Part shown: positions 22,184-35,038 of the stretch, piece by piece
Layout: each line of letters starts with the position of its first letter
Numbering within the stretch: position 1 is the first letter of the stretch
Source: Meloidogyne chitwoodi
Taxonomy: Eukaryota > Nematoda > Chromadorea > Rhabditida > Meloidogynidae
Length of the DNA: 64,000 nt
Assembly: GCA_015183035.1 (NCBI GenBank)
Contig: JACZZP010000016.1
Span: 434,001-498,000 of the forward strand
Direction: 5' to 3'
Translations under genes and position numbers: made by a program
Notes under the pieces: generated by a model
What the model was told of the DNA's origin: nothing
The model's input: the letters and a program-made list of their open reading frames with translations, nothing else
Databases searched by the model: none

Positions 22184-22785
22184 AAAATTAATTTAAATTA
22201 AAGAAGTTAAAAATTGAGATTTTTTTAAATTTTATAAAAATAAAATAAATAAATTTTAAATACATATATAATTTTAATATATAATTTGAGTGTATAATTA
22301 TTCTAATTTTTATGATAAATAATACATGTAATTAAAAATAATATTTTTTCTTATTAAATAAAAAATACAAGGTATATTAATATAAAAGTTTAAATTAAAT
22401 TTTAATAGAAAATATTTTTAAAAATATTTTCTTAATAATGTACTTTATTAAATTTTATTTTAATTTTTTAAATAAATTTAAAAAAAAAATAATTAATTAA
22501 TTAAAAAAGGGCATTTAAGATAGGCGAAAAAAATAATAAAAGGTCATAAATATAAGGTAATTTATTAAATTTTTAATTTAAAAAATCATATGACTGCCAT
22601 ACTTTCGAAATTTATAAAAAAAGCTTTGATTTTTTAAAGTACATATTTTTAAATAAAAAAATTTAATTAAATAAAAGGCAATGTGAGTTAATAGTTTAAT
22701 TAATATTAATTTAAAATATTTTTTTATTTGCTTAATAATTTTAATTTTGCCTGAGGCAATAAATCTTTTTAAAAAAATTAATTAA
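22184..22785. other. intergenic, no gene seen
   Basis: A+T-rich. Contains ttaaagtacatatttttaaa (about 22635), the half-motif of the 9621 hairpin. Includes the promoter of the 22786 gene. Confidence 0.5.
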
Positions 22786-25711
22786 ATGAATTTATTTAAT
22801 TTTTTTATATTTTTTATTTTATTCCCTAAAATAATTAAAAGCAAAATAATTGTTAAAATTGAATGGCGTAGTAACAAAACACAAATTCCACAAGCTCTTT
22901 GCAATGAACTTGAGTCTAAGGAGAATAATCGTTTTAATTTAAAAATTACTAAAAAAATGCTAAAAAGTGGTTTAAAACGCGATATAAATAAATTTACTGG
23001 AAAATACGATGTTTATACGTTTGAAAATAATATTTTAAAAACAGATTATGATTTACCTATTGATCAACAAAATAACAGTAAATATATTCTTAATGTTGAG
23101 ACTTTTGGAGAGGTAAAAAAATTAATTAAATTAATTTCTTTTTTATTTTTTTAAATTTAATATTAAATTTATGACTGATTGGACCTATCAGATCAGTTTA
23201 ATCCAAAAAAGTTACCCCGAAAAATACTTAAATAATATTTTTTCACTCTGCTGTAACTCTTAAATATAAGAATTCTAATTGGTTAAGTTTCCAACTTGAA
23301 CTTAATAAATTTAAATATTAAAAAATATATGTTTTTTTTAAGTTCGCAATGTCTTTTAACTAAAAAATAAATTTAAAAATTAACTAAAAAATAAATAAAT
23401 ATTAAAAAAGTTTATTAAAAGTGGCTAAAATTAAAATAAAATAAAAAATCAAATAATTATGAGTTAATAATAAAGATCGGCCAAATTCAAATATTTTAAA
23501 ATATTTGATCAAATAATTTTTTTTTAATTATTTGAATTTGATTTGATTAACTTATTTTTAGTAAATCAAATAATTTTAAATTTAAATTAATTTACTTATA
23601 TTTTAATTTGATTTTAGCATTCTCCCGAACTCTCTATTTAATACTTTCAAAGAAAACAAAAATATTAATTTAAAATTATATTTTCAATTTAATTTATTTA
23701 TTTTAAGCAATTAGTAACAAATTTTGAAATAAATGGACTAAATAAAATTATTAAAATATTTTTATCAACACCAACATATATTAAATTATTAAATTATGAC
23801 AAAAATATTGCTACTGAAATTATACGACCTACTCGTATATTAAAATTTATTTTAAATAAATTTGAAAAAAATTTAAAATTAATTATTGAGTGTAAGGACA
23901 AAAATCTTCGTACAAAATTTTCAATAATAGAGTCCAATGATTATTATCAAAGTTTTTATTATAAGAAGAATGTTTGCCCTAATGATGAATATTCAATGAT
24001 AATTGAAAAAATAGAAGGATATAGTCAATTAAATATTTTATTTAATTGTGATGAGGCATTGAATGTAGGAAAACTTGAAAATAAATATTTAATTAATTTT
24101 GATTGGAATAAATATAAAAATAAGGTAATATTATGGATATATTTATTTTTAATTTAGCACTTTTTATTGGATCAGAGATGTTTAGAAAATAAAAAATATC
24201 GAAGCATAAAAATCAAAAACCTTTTCAAATATCTTGGAAATAAAAAAAAATACCTCGAAAATCGAAATTTCGAAACATCTCTGGTTGGGACCAAAAATGA
24301 ACTGGAAGAAACTTTTAATTGCACGAAAGATTAAATATTTAATTAAATATAAAAAATTTAATTAATTTAATATTTTTTAATAAAATTATTATTAATTTTA
24401 ATTATATTTTTAAGGAAACTAAATTCATTTCTTGTACACTTTCTAAAGAAAAACCAGAAAGAATTAGTGCTGAACTAATTAAAAATAAATTGTTGTTTCA
24501 TAATCAAATTAATCATCAAAATAGTCTAAAAATGTTCGAAAAAGATGAATTAATTGAAAAATCAAATATTAATGCATCTCCCGATTTAACTGAAAAAAAT
24601 AAAGGAAAAGCTTCAATTCTAGATAATTTGGGAATAAAAAGAAGCAACGAAAGCTTATATGAATATATTAATAACAAAAATAAACAAAAAACTTATAAGG
24701 AAATTTATGGAGGAAATAATATTGGTAAAATAAGATAAAATTTATTTGAATTTTATTGCGAAAAATCTCCAAAATAAATCTGCGGTGTCCCTTGAATTAT
24801 TTTTAAAAGCATTAAAGAATTCTTTGAGACTAATCTTACAAAAATATCGAATTCCAAAAATCCAAATGATTACGGAATTGTGGAAGCGGGAGTTCAAAAA
24901 ATACTATTAGGGGATCCCTTAGGGCGTAACTTAAACATTTTTATTTTTAAAATAATTTTAAAGATTTAAAAAAATAAAATAATAATTTTATTAGGATATA
25001 AACCATCAAAATCAACTGAAAAAATAGTAAAAGAAGCAGTAGCACAAATTATTTCCTCAAGAAACTTGCTAGAATACAAAAATTTTAATTATTCAATTAA
25101 TGGTAATTTTATTTAAATTAAATATTTTATTAAATTTTTAATTAAATTTTTTTTAAGATTTTGGATTAGGAAATAATAATTTAAGTTCTTCTAGTAATTT
25201 AAACAATAATAATAAAATAAATAATAGTGAGAAGAGTGCATTTAAAACTTGGAAACCTCAAACAATTCAAAACATAAATGAAACAAACTTAAACGAACAA
25301 ACAACATTAATACAACCTAATTTAAATAAACCTGAAGGTAAATATTTAATTTTTTATTTTTTAACTAGGGTACCGCTCCCAAACCTTTGGGAGGACCTTA
25401 ACGGGGAAAGGAAAAGAAAAATGTTGTCGGGGACTAACGGGGAAAGGCCCATTGAAGGCTTGCATCTCTATTTAAACTAAATGTTTTTAATAAAAAAAAC
25501 TAAAAAACTAAAAAAATAAAAAACCTCTAAAATCGGAATATAAATTTATTTAATTTAAGAAATAAATTTGGAACTTCAATTAAATTTAAAAGAACCAATT
25601 AAATATTATAATGATCTTCCTTTTATGAGAAATGAAGAAATTGTTGAAATTCCTAATCAAATAAACAATGATCCACGAGGAAAAGGCAAACAAATAATTG
25701 AGGATAATTAA
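22786..25711 (+). CDS. secreted protein of unknown function, 497 aa, six exons (KIEWR family)
   Basis: Exons 22786-23112, 23708-24124, 24415-24724, 24995-25102, 25158-25337, 25560-25711; all GT..AG, phases consistent (498 codons). Leader MNLFNFFIFFILFPKIIKS, then IIVKIEWR. Exon 2 contains NGLNKIIKIFLS and a C-x-N-DEY segment; these, KIEWR and ENNRF recur in the 27840 gene, so the two are paralogues. The C-terminal half is Asn/Ser/Lys-rich and probably disordered, ending RGKGKQIIEDN; a similar KGK-E-I end closes the 49586 gene. Introns 3 and 5 carry more G+C-rich inserts (24755-24930, 25370-25480). No enzyme motif. Two adjacent secreted paralogues suggest a local effector-type family. Confidence 0.7.
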
Positions 25712-26410
25712 TTGATAAATTAATTAATAATTATTTAAAAAAAACTTTTAATTATAAATACAAAATTTGTTCAAAAAAATATTTTTTTCACTATATTAAT
25801 TTATTTTCACAATTTTATTCATTAAATTTAGTTATATTCGAATTTAAAAAATAAAATAAAATTAGATTTTTATTTTAATTTTCAAAAATATAAAATTATT
25901 TTAGAGTATATCAATTTATTTTACAATTTATTTAAATGTAAAACTTAAAGTTTAGCCATAGCCATAATCCCAAGCATAAAATGGGCTTGAAAGTGCTAAA
26001 ATATATTTTTTAGGTAATTAATTATATATTTTATTTTTAAATAAATGACAAATTAGACTTTAATTGGCCTGATTTTTATCGCTAAATATTTCTGGAATAA
26101 ATATTAGAAATCTCTAAAATTGAAATTTGGAACCCTATCTTTAGATAACTCCAGACAACTATTTTATTTTTTTAAATAAAAAAACCTTGAAATTTTAAAG
26201 GTTGAGCTATCTCATTTTCGTAAGCCTCGGACGTATTTTGAGTATATTCTTCTCTATAAATTTTAAAATTATAATTTATATATTTTAATATATTTACGGA
26301 TGGTCAGTGTAATAGTGCACTTTTGCATATTGTAAGGGAAGAGCTTCAACTTTTTTCTTAAAAAATTATTTTTAATATAAAATGATAAATTATAAACAAA
26401 ATTAAATTAA

Positions 26411-26527
26411 TTAAAAATTAATTGAATTTTTTAATAAATTTAAAAATAATCCTACATCACTTAAAAAGCCTGCAAAAGCATTAATTATTCCAATAATTAA
26501 AAATATTAAATTGATATTTAAAATCAT
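26411..26527 (-). CDS. short secreted peptide candidate, 38 aa
   Basis: An ORF of 39 codons with stop. Residues 1-19 (MILNINLIFLIIGIINAFA) look like a signal peptide ending in a good AxA-like site; the remaining 19 residues (GFLSDVGLFLNLLKNSINF) are hydrophobic. In DNA this A+T-rich such ORFs arise by chance, so this is only a candidate. Confidence 0.25.
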   Translation of the reverse strand: MILNINLIFLIIGIINAFAGFLSDVGLFLNLLKNSINF

Positions 26528-26658
26528 ATTTATTTTTATTTTTAAATTTGAAAAATAAAAAAATATTTAAAAAATAATATTTATTTCTCACGTCTTTTAA
26601 CATTTAAAAAGGGTAATAAAAATAAATTAACATAAAAAAAAATTAAAATAAGCTTCGG

Positions 26659-26693
26659 AATAATTCAGCCTGTAAAAATAAGGCTGAATTATT
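26659..26693. repeat. perfect 13-bp hairpin
   Basis: AATAATTCAGCCT, 9-base loop, AGGCTGAATTATT. No gene is adjacent; possibly a transcript 3' structure or element relic. Confidence 0.5.
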
Positions 26694-27839
26694 TTTATAT
26701 TTAATTTTTATTTTTTAAAATTTTATTTAATGGTTAGAAAATGTGATTCATAAATTAACATATTCACTATATTATAATAGGAATATATTTCTAAATTATA
26801 AAATAAAAAAATAAATAAATTGAAAAATATTATACCATAATATTTATTAACTCTCCTTTATCTTCAATAATCCTCGTCAAAAGTCCTTTTTATTAGAGAG
26901 GATTATTTAAATAAAATGCCATTGAATTAGATGACCTAATTTTTAGGCAATTTTAATAAAAATATTTTTTATCTAAACTAGACTGTTAGAGTCTTAAATT
27001 AAAATTATTAAAATTAATTAGAGTATTATTTTTAAATTAAACAATATTCAACGAGGAGATTGCATCATAAGTTGAGAGAATGCACTTTATTAAATAAACA
27101 AAAATTAATAAAAAAATGCACTTTTATTTTAAATTTATTAATATTTGAGTTAAGTCTAGCCATATTTACAGTTAGAATTTTGAAATAAAATTTTATAAAA
27201 AAATTAAACAATTAAATTTAAAAATTTAATTAAAAATATTAAATCAATTAATGTTGTGTTAATAATATTTTTTTTGAAAATAAATATTATGAAATAAAAA
27301 CGTGAAAAACATTTACTGCACTTTTATTCTCATGTGTTATAAATATTGACAAATATTTTTATTTAATCATTTATCCCATTTAAAATTTAATTTAAAATTA
27401 AATGAAATATTTAAATTATAATATTTATTTATTTCTTTCTTTTATTATGTCCTAAGCTTGAGATTTGTTCTAGAATATAGAATAATACATAATTAACAGT
27501 GTTTTATTATACTTAATTGTTTAAATCATTTTTTATAATTTTTAATTTTGTTCGACTTCGTATTACTTCTATTTTTCCCTCATAGATAATAGTTGTACGA
27601 AAGAATATTACAAATTTTTGTAAAACCTTCCAAACACAGGTTGAAATAAAATTAAAAGTAAAGGCAATAATAACGAGACTTAAAGTTTGAAAATATCTTG
27701 ACTAAGATTTTTGACTAAAATCACTTTCACACAGCAAAGTAAGGGTAAAGGGCTTCTGCCCCTTCTGTACTATGATACAACCCTAATAAAGCAAATGTTT
27801 GTTCTTATTTAAAAAAATATTTTTTTTAGAAAAAATATT

Positions 27840-29759
27840 ATGAAAAAAATATATTCTTTTATTTTTAAATTAATTATTATCAACTTTTTATTTGTTTATA
27901 ATAAAAGTAATATTTTTATTAAAATTGAATGGCGAAAATATTCAAACAATTTGTCTTCAGAATTATTAAATAAATTGAATAAAATGGAAAATAATCGTTT
28001 TGAAATAAAAATTATAAAAAATCAAAATAATTTAATTAACGTTTTAAATAAAAAGACTGGAAAATATGATAATTGTAAATTTAATAAAAATGAATTGTTT
28101 ATAGATAATAAAAGGTCTTTAGATACTCAAGATAAAACTTTTTTTGTTGAAGTTTATTTTGAAAAAAATGTAAGAAATTAATTTTTATAATATGTATTAA
28201 TAATTTAATAAAATTAATTTTATATTGTATTTTTTATTAATATTGTCTGTAACGTGCTAACTAAGCAAACGGTCATCTAAGCGCCAGTAATTATAACAAA
28301 TAAATGATTAGATAATTTTAGGTGTTTATGATAAAATTTGATAGAGCAGAAAATTTGCTATAAAATACCAAAAAACCAGAATTTTTAACATATGTTAAAA
28401 AATGTTATAGTCAAAAAACTACACGTTTTCAGGAAATTCGATTTTGGAAGTTTTTTAACTATAACTTTTTTTCTATTTTTCATAAAATTCTATTTTATTG
28501 GTATTTTATAGTAATTTTTCTGCTCTATCCAATGGTACAATAAACACCTAAAATTAACTAATAATTTATTTGTTATAATTACTGGCGCTCAGATGACCAA
28601 TCGCTCGTTAACCAATTTTTTATTGTTTTCCCCACAATTAATATAAAATTTAAATAATTTTTGTTTCTTTAAAGCTAATAATTAATCCAATAAAAATATA
28701 TGGATTAAACAAGGCAATAACCATTCCATTAAATTCAACTGATAAACCAATCATGGTTAATTCTTATAATAATTTCTATTTGGATTTTGTGGCGCCTATA
28801 AGAGTGTTTAAATTTATTATAAATAAATTCCAATCAAATTTAAAAATGAGCATTAAATGTGAAAACAAATATGTACAAAATCCTATAAAATCTTACCCTT
28901 TAATTGAGCATTCGGATTTTTATTCAACATTTTATTATAATTTTAGAGTTTGTATGAATGATGAATATTTGCTTATGGTAGAGGACAATGAGTTTGAAAT
29001 TGTTTGTTTTTTTTTGAAATTTTGGTTAAAGTTTAGGACACACATAAACACTTTAAATACAAGGCTGGAGAGCTTAAAATAATTAGTTTATTTGATTTAT
29101 TTAAAATAAGAGTGGGATATTAATCCCTTTGAACCCTAATTTACTATTAATTTTTAAAAAATATAATTATTAATTTAAATTTATTATTTAATCAATTAAA
29201 TTTAAAATCTAAATTAAATATTTATTATTTAGCCAAATAAAATTCCTTTTGAATGTGAAGAAGCAATTTATGAAAATAATATTGAAAATACCTATTTAGT
29301 TACATTTCAATATTTCAAACAAATTAACTCAACAAATCCATTAATTAATATTTTATGTAGAATTAAAAGAAATAATTTGGAAATAATTAATTCAAAAATA
29401 ATTGAAAAAAATTTGGAAGAAAATAAAAAATTATATCCAGAATTATTCGAAAAAATGAAAAATAAGGGTAAATTTTTTATTTTTAAGTATTAAAATTTAA
29501 AAAATAAAAATTTTTGTTTTTAGTTGTAATAGAAGCACAAAAACATTTAAAAATTTGCAATGAATCTTTAAATAATTCTCAAAGTCATTCAAAATATATT
29601 TATGAAAAAATTTCAAATAAAGAAAAAATAAATGCTGAAGAAAGTTTAGAATATATTGAAATTATAGATAAAAAATTGGAAAAACTTGAGGCTAAATCAA
29701 ACGAAATTCTTATTAAAATAATTGATGAAATTAAAAAGTTCAATGACCGAAATACTTAA
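27840..29759 (+). CDS. secreted protein of unknown function, 375 aa, four exons (KIEWR family)
   Basis: Exons 27840-28169, 28675-29001, 29233-29467, 29524-29759; phases agree (376 codons). Leader MKKIYSFIFKLIIINFLF, then IFIKIEWRKY and MENNRFEIKIIK as in the 22786 gene. Exon 2 has YGLNKAITIPL and CMNDEY; exon 3 has FECEEAIYENNIENTYL, which in the paralogue is still part of exon 2 (FNCDEALNVGKLENKYL), so one intron was gained or lost. Exon 4 is a Lys/Glu helix, probably a coiled coil. The exon 2 donor is GTTTGT, chosen by alignment with the paralogue; without it the frame stops at 29082. Intron 1 holds the inverted-repeat element at 28258-28610. Confidence 0.68.
28258..28610. mobile_element. 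long-TIR MITE in intron 1 of the 27840 gene
   Basis: Arms of more than 100 bp: ggtcatctaagcgccagtaa at 28271 pairs with the reverse complement of the segment ending 28597, and the match continues through taattataacaaataaat, attttaggtgttta and the gatagagcagaaaa region. Nearly the whole element folds on itself. Ends are near TAAC..GTTA. No ORF. Confidence 0.75.
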
Positions 29760-30581
29760 ATAAATTAATTAAGTAAACAAATATTTAATTAAAAAATATT
29801 TTTAGTTTAAAATATTTATCTAATTAATTTATTTGTGTTTTTAAGGGAAAATTGCGTAACAGAAAAAGTTTTATATCAAATTTCTGATTTTTTAATTAAA
29901 TTTAAAATTATTAAAAACAGAATAATTAATTAAAGTTATATTAAAAAAGAATATATTAAATAAACTTTTGTAATAAACTTTGTAAACTTGAGTTAATTAA
30001 TTTTTACAATTGTTACTCAATTTTACTTTCATTGAGACGCAAGTCAAAATTAAAGCCAGAAAATATAAAAAAAATATATTTTAATAAAAAATTAAAAAAT
30101 TATTCTTTTTACTTGTATAAAAAATATAAAATTATTTAAAAAATTCCAAATAATGGAAATTAATAGAATTTATTTTTTAATATTTATTATTAATCTATAT
30201 CTCTTCTTTCTTTTAATTTATTTTAGATTTATAAAAAATAAATTATTTTTATAAAAAAATTATTTTATTTTCTATAGTTTATTAAAAGTTTATTAAAGAT
30301 TAATTATTCTAATTTTTAAATTTTTTAAATTTTCAATATTTCCCTAAAAATATTAAAAATGTCTCACCATTTTGGTCTTTATTAATTTTTAAAAACCTGT
30401 ATTTTAATAAATAGAAAAAAAATAAATAGTTTAAAAAAGTGGAACGAATAAAAAATTAAAATAAAAAAACACACTGTCTTAAAATAATATTAAATATTTA
30501 AGTTATAAATATTTAATTTATTTTTTAAATTTTATTTTATTTTAATTTTTCTCGTCAAATTTATTTTAATAAAAATTAAAA
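29760..30581. other. intergenic, no gene seen
   Basis: A+T-rich without coding exons or repeats that I can define. Confidence 0.4.
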
Positions 30582-30764
30582 ATGTTTTTTAATAAAAATA
30601 TATTTATTAAAATTTATTTTTATTTTACTGTTTTGTTTTGCTTAATTTTAGCTAATGAATTAGTATTTGCAAATCAAAATGATGAATGTAAATATATTTT
30701 TTTAATTTAATTTTATTTCATTTTAGCAAAATCTATATTGGCTCCGCTAGATAATGGAAAATGA
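30582..30764 (+). CDS. short secreted peptide candidate, 47 aa, two exons
   Basis: Exons 30582-30687 and 30727-30764 joined across a 39-bp GT..AG intron (144 nt). Residues 1-30 form a leader (MFFNKNIFIKIYFYFTVLFC...) ending VFA; the mature part would be about 17 residues, NQNDESKSILAPLDNGK. Without splicing the frame stops 10 codons later. The peptide has no cysteine and matches no peptide-hormone class that I know. The clean intron and leader make it more than chance. Confidence 0.4.
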
Positions 30765-31682
30765 ACACAAATCGAATAAAAATTTTAGAAAAAAGAATAA
30801 AATTTAATTAATTAGTTTACCAAAACATAATTAAATTAAATAAAAATATAAATTATCAATTAAAAATAATTAAATTAGCTAGAGATTTTTGACACCTGAA
30901 GACAATGGGGGAGATCCAGAATTAATTTTTTTTAAATTTATTTAAAAATATAAACTAAAATTTTTAAAAAATAAATAAAATATAATTAAATTTATTTAAA
31001 AATTAAAATTTATAAAAATTGTTAAATTTTTTGAAATTTATAGGAAAACATAATTGTCTCAATTTTAGTGCTTAGAGGATAATATTGTTTTCTTTTTCGA
31101 TATTTATTTTATAATTAGCAAAAATAAAAATAAATAAAATAAATATTTAATTAACTTAAAAAAAAATTAAACATAAAATAAATGCACTTTTCAATTTTAA
31201 ATTTTCTTCTTAATTTGTGTCTTTTTTCGAAAATATATAAAAATGGTAAATTAATGTATAAAAAGAGAAGAGTTATAAAAAACTGTAATGCCAAAAATTG
31301 ATAGATGAAGAGACTAGATGTTAAATTAATTGTGGCAATTAGAGATAGTATTACCTTTTTCTTTTACTCTCTCCAACTTAGGTAATACTACCTATAATTT
31401 TTTACAAGAAAAATTTTTTGAAAATTATTGCGAACTTTTGCCTTTACACAACCAAATTTACATGTAAAATGGTAGAAGGGGGGAGATCGAGAGCACCATA
31501 CGATTTAACATCCAATGCATGCCTGCGCCGGCATTGGTAAATAAATACAAGGGAATTTTTTTAATTTTATCAATTAAAATATTTTTTATAATTTAACCTA
31601 TGTTGTTCTCATAAATAAAGTTTTTTTTCAATTTTAGTTTTGTTTAACATAAAGTCGAAAAATAATATTTAATTTTCTTTAG
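30765..31682. other. upstream region of the first BED-finger gene, duplicated twice elsewhere
   Basis: 30945-31125 and 31225-31560 are repeated at about 38095-38290 and 38575-38890, and in inverted form at 47345-47540 and 47030-47290. All three copies lie upstream of a BED-finger gene, so this is the promoter side of the duplicated unit. No ORF. Confidence 0.65.
31642..31670 (+). promoter_or_regulatory. conserved upstream box of BED-finger genes, copy 1
   Basis: tttaacataaagtcgaaaaa followed by taatatt, 13-40 bases before the ATG. Nearly the same sequence precedes the other two BED-finger genes (39052-39078 and, minus strand, 46809-46836) while surrounding bases vary. The ttctttag right before the ATG could accept a spliced leader. 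Confidence 0.5.
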
Positions 31683-34600
31683 ATGAATTTAACAAATTTT
31701 ATTATTTTATTTTTATTTATATCCATGTTAATAACTTTAATGGATTGCATGGACGAACCAGAAAAAAATAAAGGAACAAAGAGAAAAAAACACGGGAAAT
31801 CTCCAATGTTAAACGAAACAGTTACATATCTAGAACATCCAACTGATAATACTGTATTATATCCGAACAGTGAAATTTATAGAACATATGAACAATCTGG
31901 GAAAATGAAATATGGGGAATCTTCAAATTTGAATGATAATCTAATTGGTAATTTTGGAATGTTTAATATTCAAGGAGGACAGCAAGAAATAAATTATGTA
32001 ACTGATTGGGATGATCCTATTTCAAGTTATTCGAATCCACCAGATTTTTGGAGTAATCAGAAACTTTGCGAAACAAATGATCTACCTGATTGGGATGATC
32101 CAACTTTAAGTTATTTGAATCAATCAGATGTTTGGAGTAATCAAGAACTTTACAACAAAAATGATCAATATGGTTAGTTTTATATTTTAATTATTTTAAA
32201 CTTTTAAATGATCCTCTGGTTCTGTAATTTTATAGCTTCAATGTAAGTTCCTTAGTTTTTCTGAACTATTTGAGACAATGATATACCCCCTTCCACCATT
32301 GTTTGTTTTGTAAATAACCATAACTCAGTCTCTGAAACTTAAATTCAATTTTAATAATTTAGGTGATGAACAAGATCAGGTAGAACATCAAGATAATGAA
32401 GAACAACAAGAACCTCAAAAGCGTAGTGAGTTTTATATTTTTACTTTGTCCAAATTTTAAAGTCCGTTTTACTTCAAATATTAAAACATTCTCAAATTAA
32501 AATATCTTAAACATTTGTCTATTTGGTTTTAAAAGAATTGAGAAAAAATATAAATAGAAATCAAATATTGTTAGAGGAGTTCTGATAAAATCAAGATCCA
32601 GGCCCGTTTCCGGATGAAATTTCTAAGTTTGAGACGATTTTCTCAATATTTTTTTACTCAAATTTCGGTCTATTTAATAAAAATAATTTAAAAAAATTTT
32701 CTTCATCTGGTACACTAAATATTAACAATAATCAAAATAAAATTAAGACATTAAAAAAAGAAGATCACTAGTTTGGAAGTATTATGATTTGATAAAAAAT
32801 GAAGTTGGAGAAGAATTTGCTCATTGTAAAAACTGTAAAACAATTTTTAAAAAGTGTAGTACCTCGTATTTAATAAAACATGTCATAAAGAAGCACAATG
32901 AAGAAGGTGAAAAACTTCAAGCCGAAATAAATGAAGGTAATAGCTTTAAATAAATTTGTATTATTAACAATTTTTTAGAAAAAAATTTATCAGAATTTAT
33001 TTATTCTTCTTATGAAATAATTAATACTAATGCTCGCTGTAGGGTATGCAATAGTTTTTTAATAATAGATAAAGGATCTAAAAGAAAGTTAAAAAATCAT
33101 CTAATAAACTTTCACCCGCAGTTACTCGAAAAATATGAAAATAGAAATATAACTGGGCAAGGATCAAACACACGTAAAATTTATTTATAAACATTAATGT
33201 TGTATATCGACAAATATACAAACAGAAATAAATAATATTTATCCGAAGAAAAGACAATTAAGATAAAGTTGGAATAACAATAGGAATATTGGGAAATAGG
33301 CAATGGGACAATATTTAATAATGAACAAAGTTGAGACCGAGTGAACCTTTTATATAAATAGTAATACAATAGTTCTTTTATTAGTAGTGTAATTCCACTA
33401 CAACAACTAGCATAAGTTTTGTTTTTAAGTTTTTGGAATATTATGCAATTGGAGTGTTTAAAAGTTTTTGCTGATAAACGGGGCGCGCTGCAGAAATTCC
33501 TGTGTTATTTCCACGGAGGCCTCACAATAACGAGACTTAGGCACTCATTCATTCCATTTCAGATTGATTCTACACACAAGCCTTCGGCCCTCCATAAAAT
33601 TCCACTAAAAAATCTATTTAAAATTAAAACCAACCCTTTCAGTGTCACGCAAATATAGGACTAAAATAACACATCCTATTGAACTCCCAATATTCAATTA
33701 TATATATCATCCCCCTTTAAGTCCATATTACCTTTAATTTATTCTTCAATCGACCTTTTAAATACCAAACTCAACTACATGCAAATAACCGTCCCCATTC
33801 CCTACTTATAAGTAAATCTAAAAATTTTTTTAGGAGACGTCCAAGAAGATGAGCAAATTAACGAGGAAAAAAATCAACAAAAAAATAAACGTAGTAAGTT
33901 TTATTTTTTCAACAATTAATTAAAATTATTTGAAAAATAAATTTAGCCGTATTGGTTATTAAAAAATGGTTAATAAATTTTAATATGTAAATAGGAAAAT
34001 ATTTTATGATTGACAAAACAGTAATGCTGTAATTTATTTAAACAATCGCTTGAGTTTTTCGAATACCGCAGATTATGTCGTGGCTACACAAAAAATGCTT
34101 AGCGTCTTGCGGCTAAAAAGAGGATGGAAAATGAAGAGAGACAAAGACGCCGTTAGAGAAAATCTCTTGTTTCCATATTCTTTTTAGCCGCAAGACGTTA
34201 AGCGTTTTTTGTGTAGCCACGGCATTAGCCGTCATTTGCGGCTAAGACATTTCTGCCCAGACATTTGCGGCACAACTTTATTTATCTGAAACTGGAAGCC
34301 GTTTTTGGTGTCATTCGACTCAACACGAAGAGCTCTTTCGAAAGACATAAATTGTCCATATCGGGCATCTGAACCCTCAAACAAAACTTTTTTAATTTTT
34401 TAAATTAATTTTTATTACGAGACACAAATGTCAAAATAGACCTACAGCGGTAGTTGCATTTTTAAAAGTCATAAATTTTAAGATTTTAAGTTTTTATTGT
34501 TGCTTGGTGATTTTCGTTATAAATATTTAATAGTTTATAACCAGTGATGTAAAATATAATATATTTTATTTTAGGATCACCTGTTTGGAAATATTGGACA

Positions 34601-35038
34601 GAAGCATTTGATGATGTTAAGAAACAACAAGTTGCCGTTTGTAAATTCTGCAATCAAAATTATATACTGTCTCAGTCTCAAATAGTGAGATTATTAACAA
34701 AGCATCTTTATAAAATGCATAAAAATGAGAAAGAAATTGATTTTAGCAAATTAAAGGAACCGATAAAAAAAAAGAAAGAGAAAACATTACAAATTGATCA
34801 GTGGGAAAGTTCAAGTAATAAAATAAAAATTAAAAATTTTATTAAATATTGATTTAACCCTATTATTTGTTTGTTCAAACAAATAGGGTTTTATATTTTT
34901 CCTAGCTAATTACAAATTTATATTAATTAATATTTTGTTTAAGAACATAAATCACCCGTTTGTGATTATTTTGATACTAGTGAAGAAGATTTTGCTTATT
35001 GTAATTCATGTAAAAAAAAATGGCATTTAAAAACATAA
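31683..35038 (+). CDS. secreted BED-type zinc-finger protein, copy 1 (443 aa as read)
   Basis: Exons 31683-32172, 32363-32425, 32748-32936, 32979-33173, 33834-33893, 34575-34814, 34944-35038; phases agree. The leader MNLTNFIILFLFISMLITLM is followed by a long acidic/polar region with a repeated DWDDP..SYxN module (about 117-160). Exon 3: VWKYY..CKNC..KHVIKKH; exon 4: CRVC..HLINFH; exon 6: VWKYW..CKFC..HLYKMH. All fit BED fingers (aromatic start, C-x2-C, H-x4-H). Exon 7 starts a fourth finger (CNSC) but breaks at an A9 run and stops at 35036-35038; homologous sequence continues in another frame to 35170, has a further TGA, and a last exon (about 35210-35268) remains. BED fingers bind DNA and are known from chromatin factors and hAT transposases; with a signal peptide, export and host-nuclear action are possible but unproven. 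Confidence 0.62.
33215..33830. repeat. repeat-rich intron of BED-finger gene 1
   Basis: 33220-33410 matches 1985-2105. 33430-33700 is much richer in G+C than the flanks (gggcgcgctgcagaaattcc) and looks like an inserted element fragment. The ORF 33419-33658 is not considered a gene. Confidence 0.4.
34073..34227. mobile_element. short foldback element
   Basis: Arms of about 55 bp: cgtggctacacaaaaaatgc through ttgcggctaaaaag at the left, its reverse complement at the right (34177-34222). Nearly fully palindromic, no ORF, in an intron of BED-finger gene 1. Confidence 0.75.

Larger units (their letters stand above)
25712..27839. other. 2.1-kb intergenic region
   Basis: A+T-rich. Holds the hairpin at 26659-26693, the peptide candidate at 26411-26527 and the promoter of the 27840 gene (tttttttag at about 27821-27829, 11 bases before the ATG, a possible leader-splice acceptor). 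Nothing else supported. Confidence 0.5.

Noticed and set aside
29002..29082. Reading exon 2 of the 27840 gene through to the stop at 29082
   Set aside because: The paralogue alignment continues in the next exon; the GTTTGT donor at 29002 keeps the frame.
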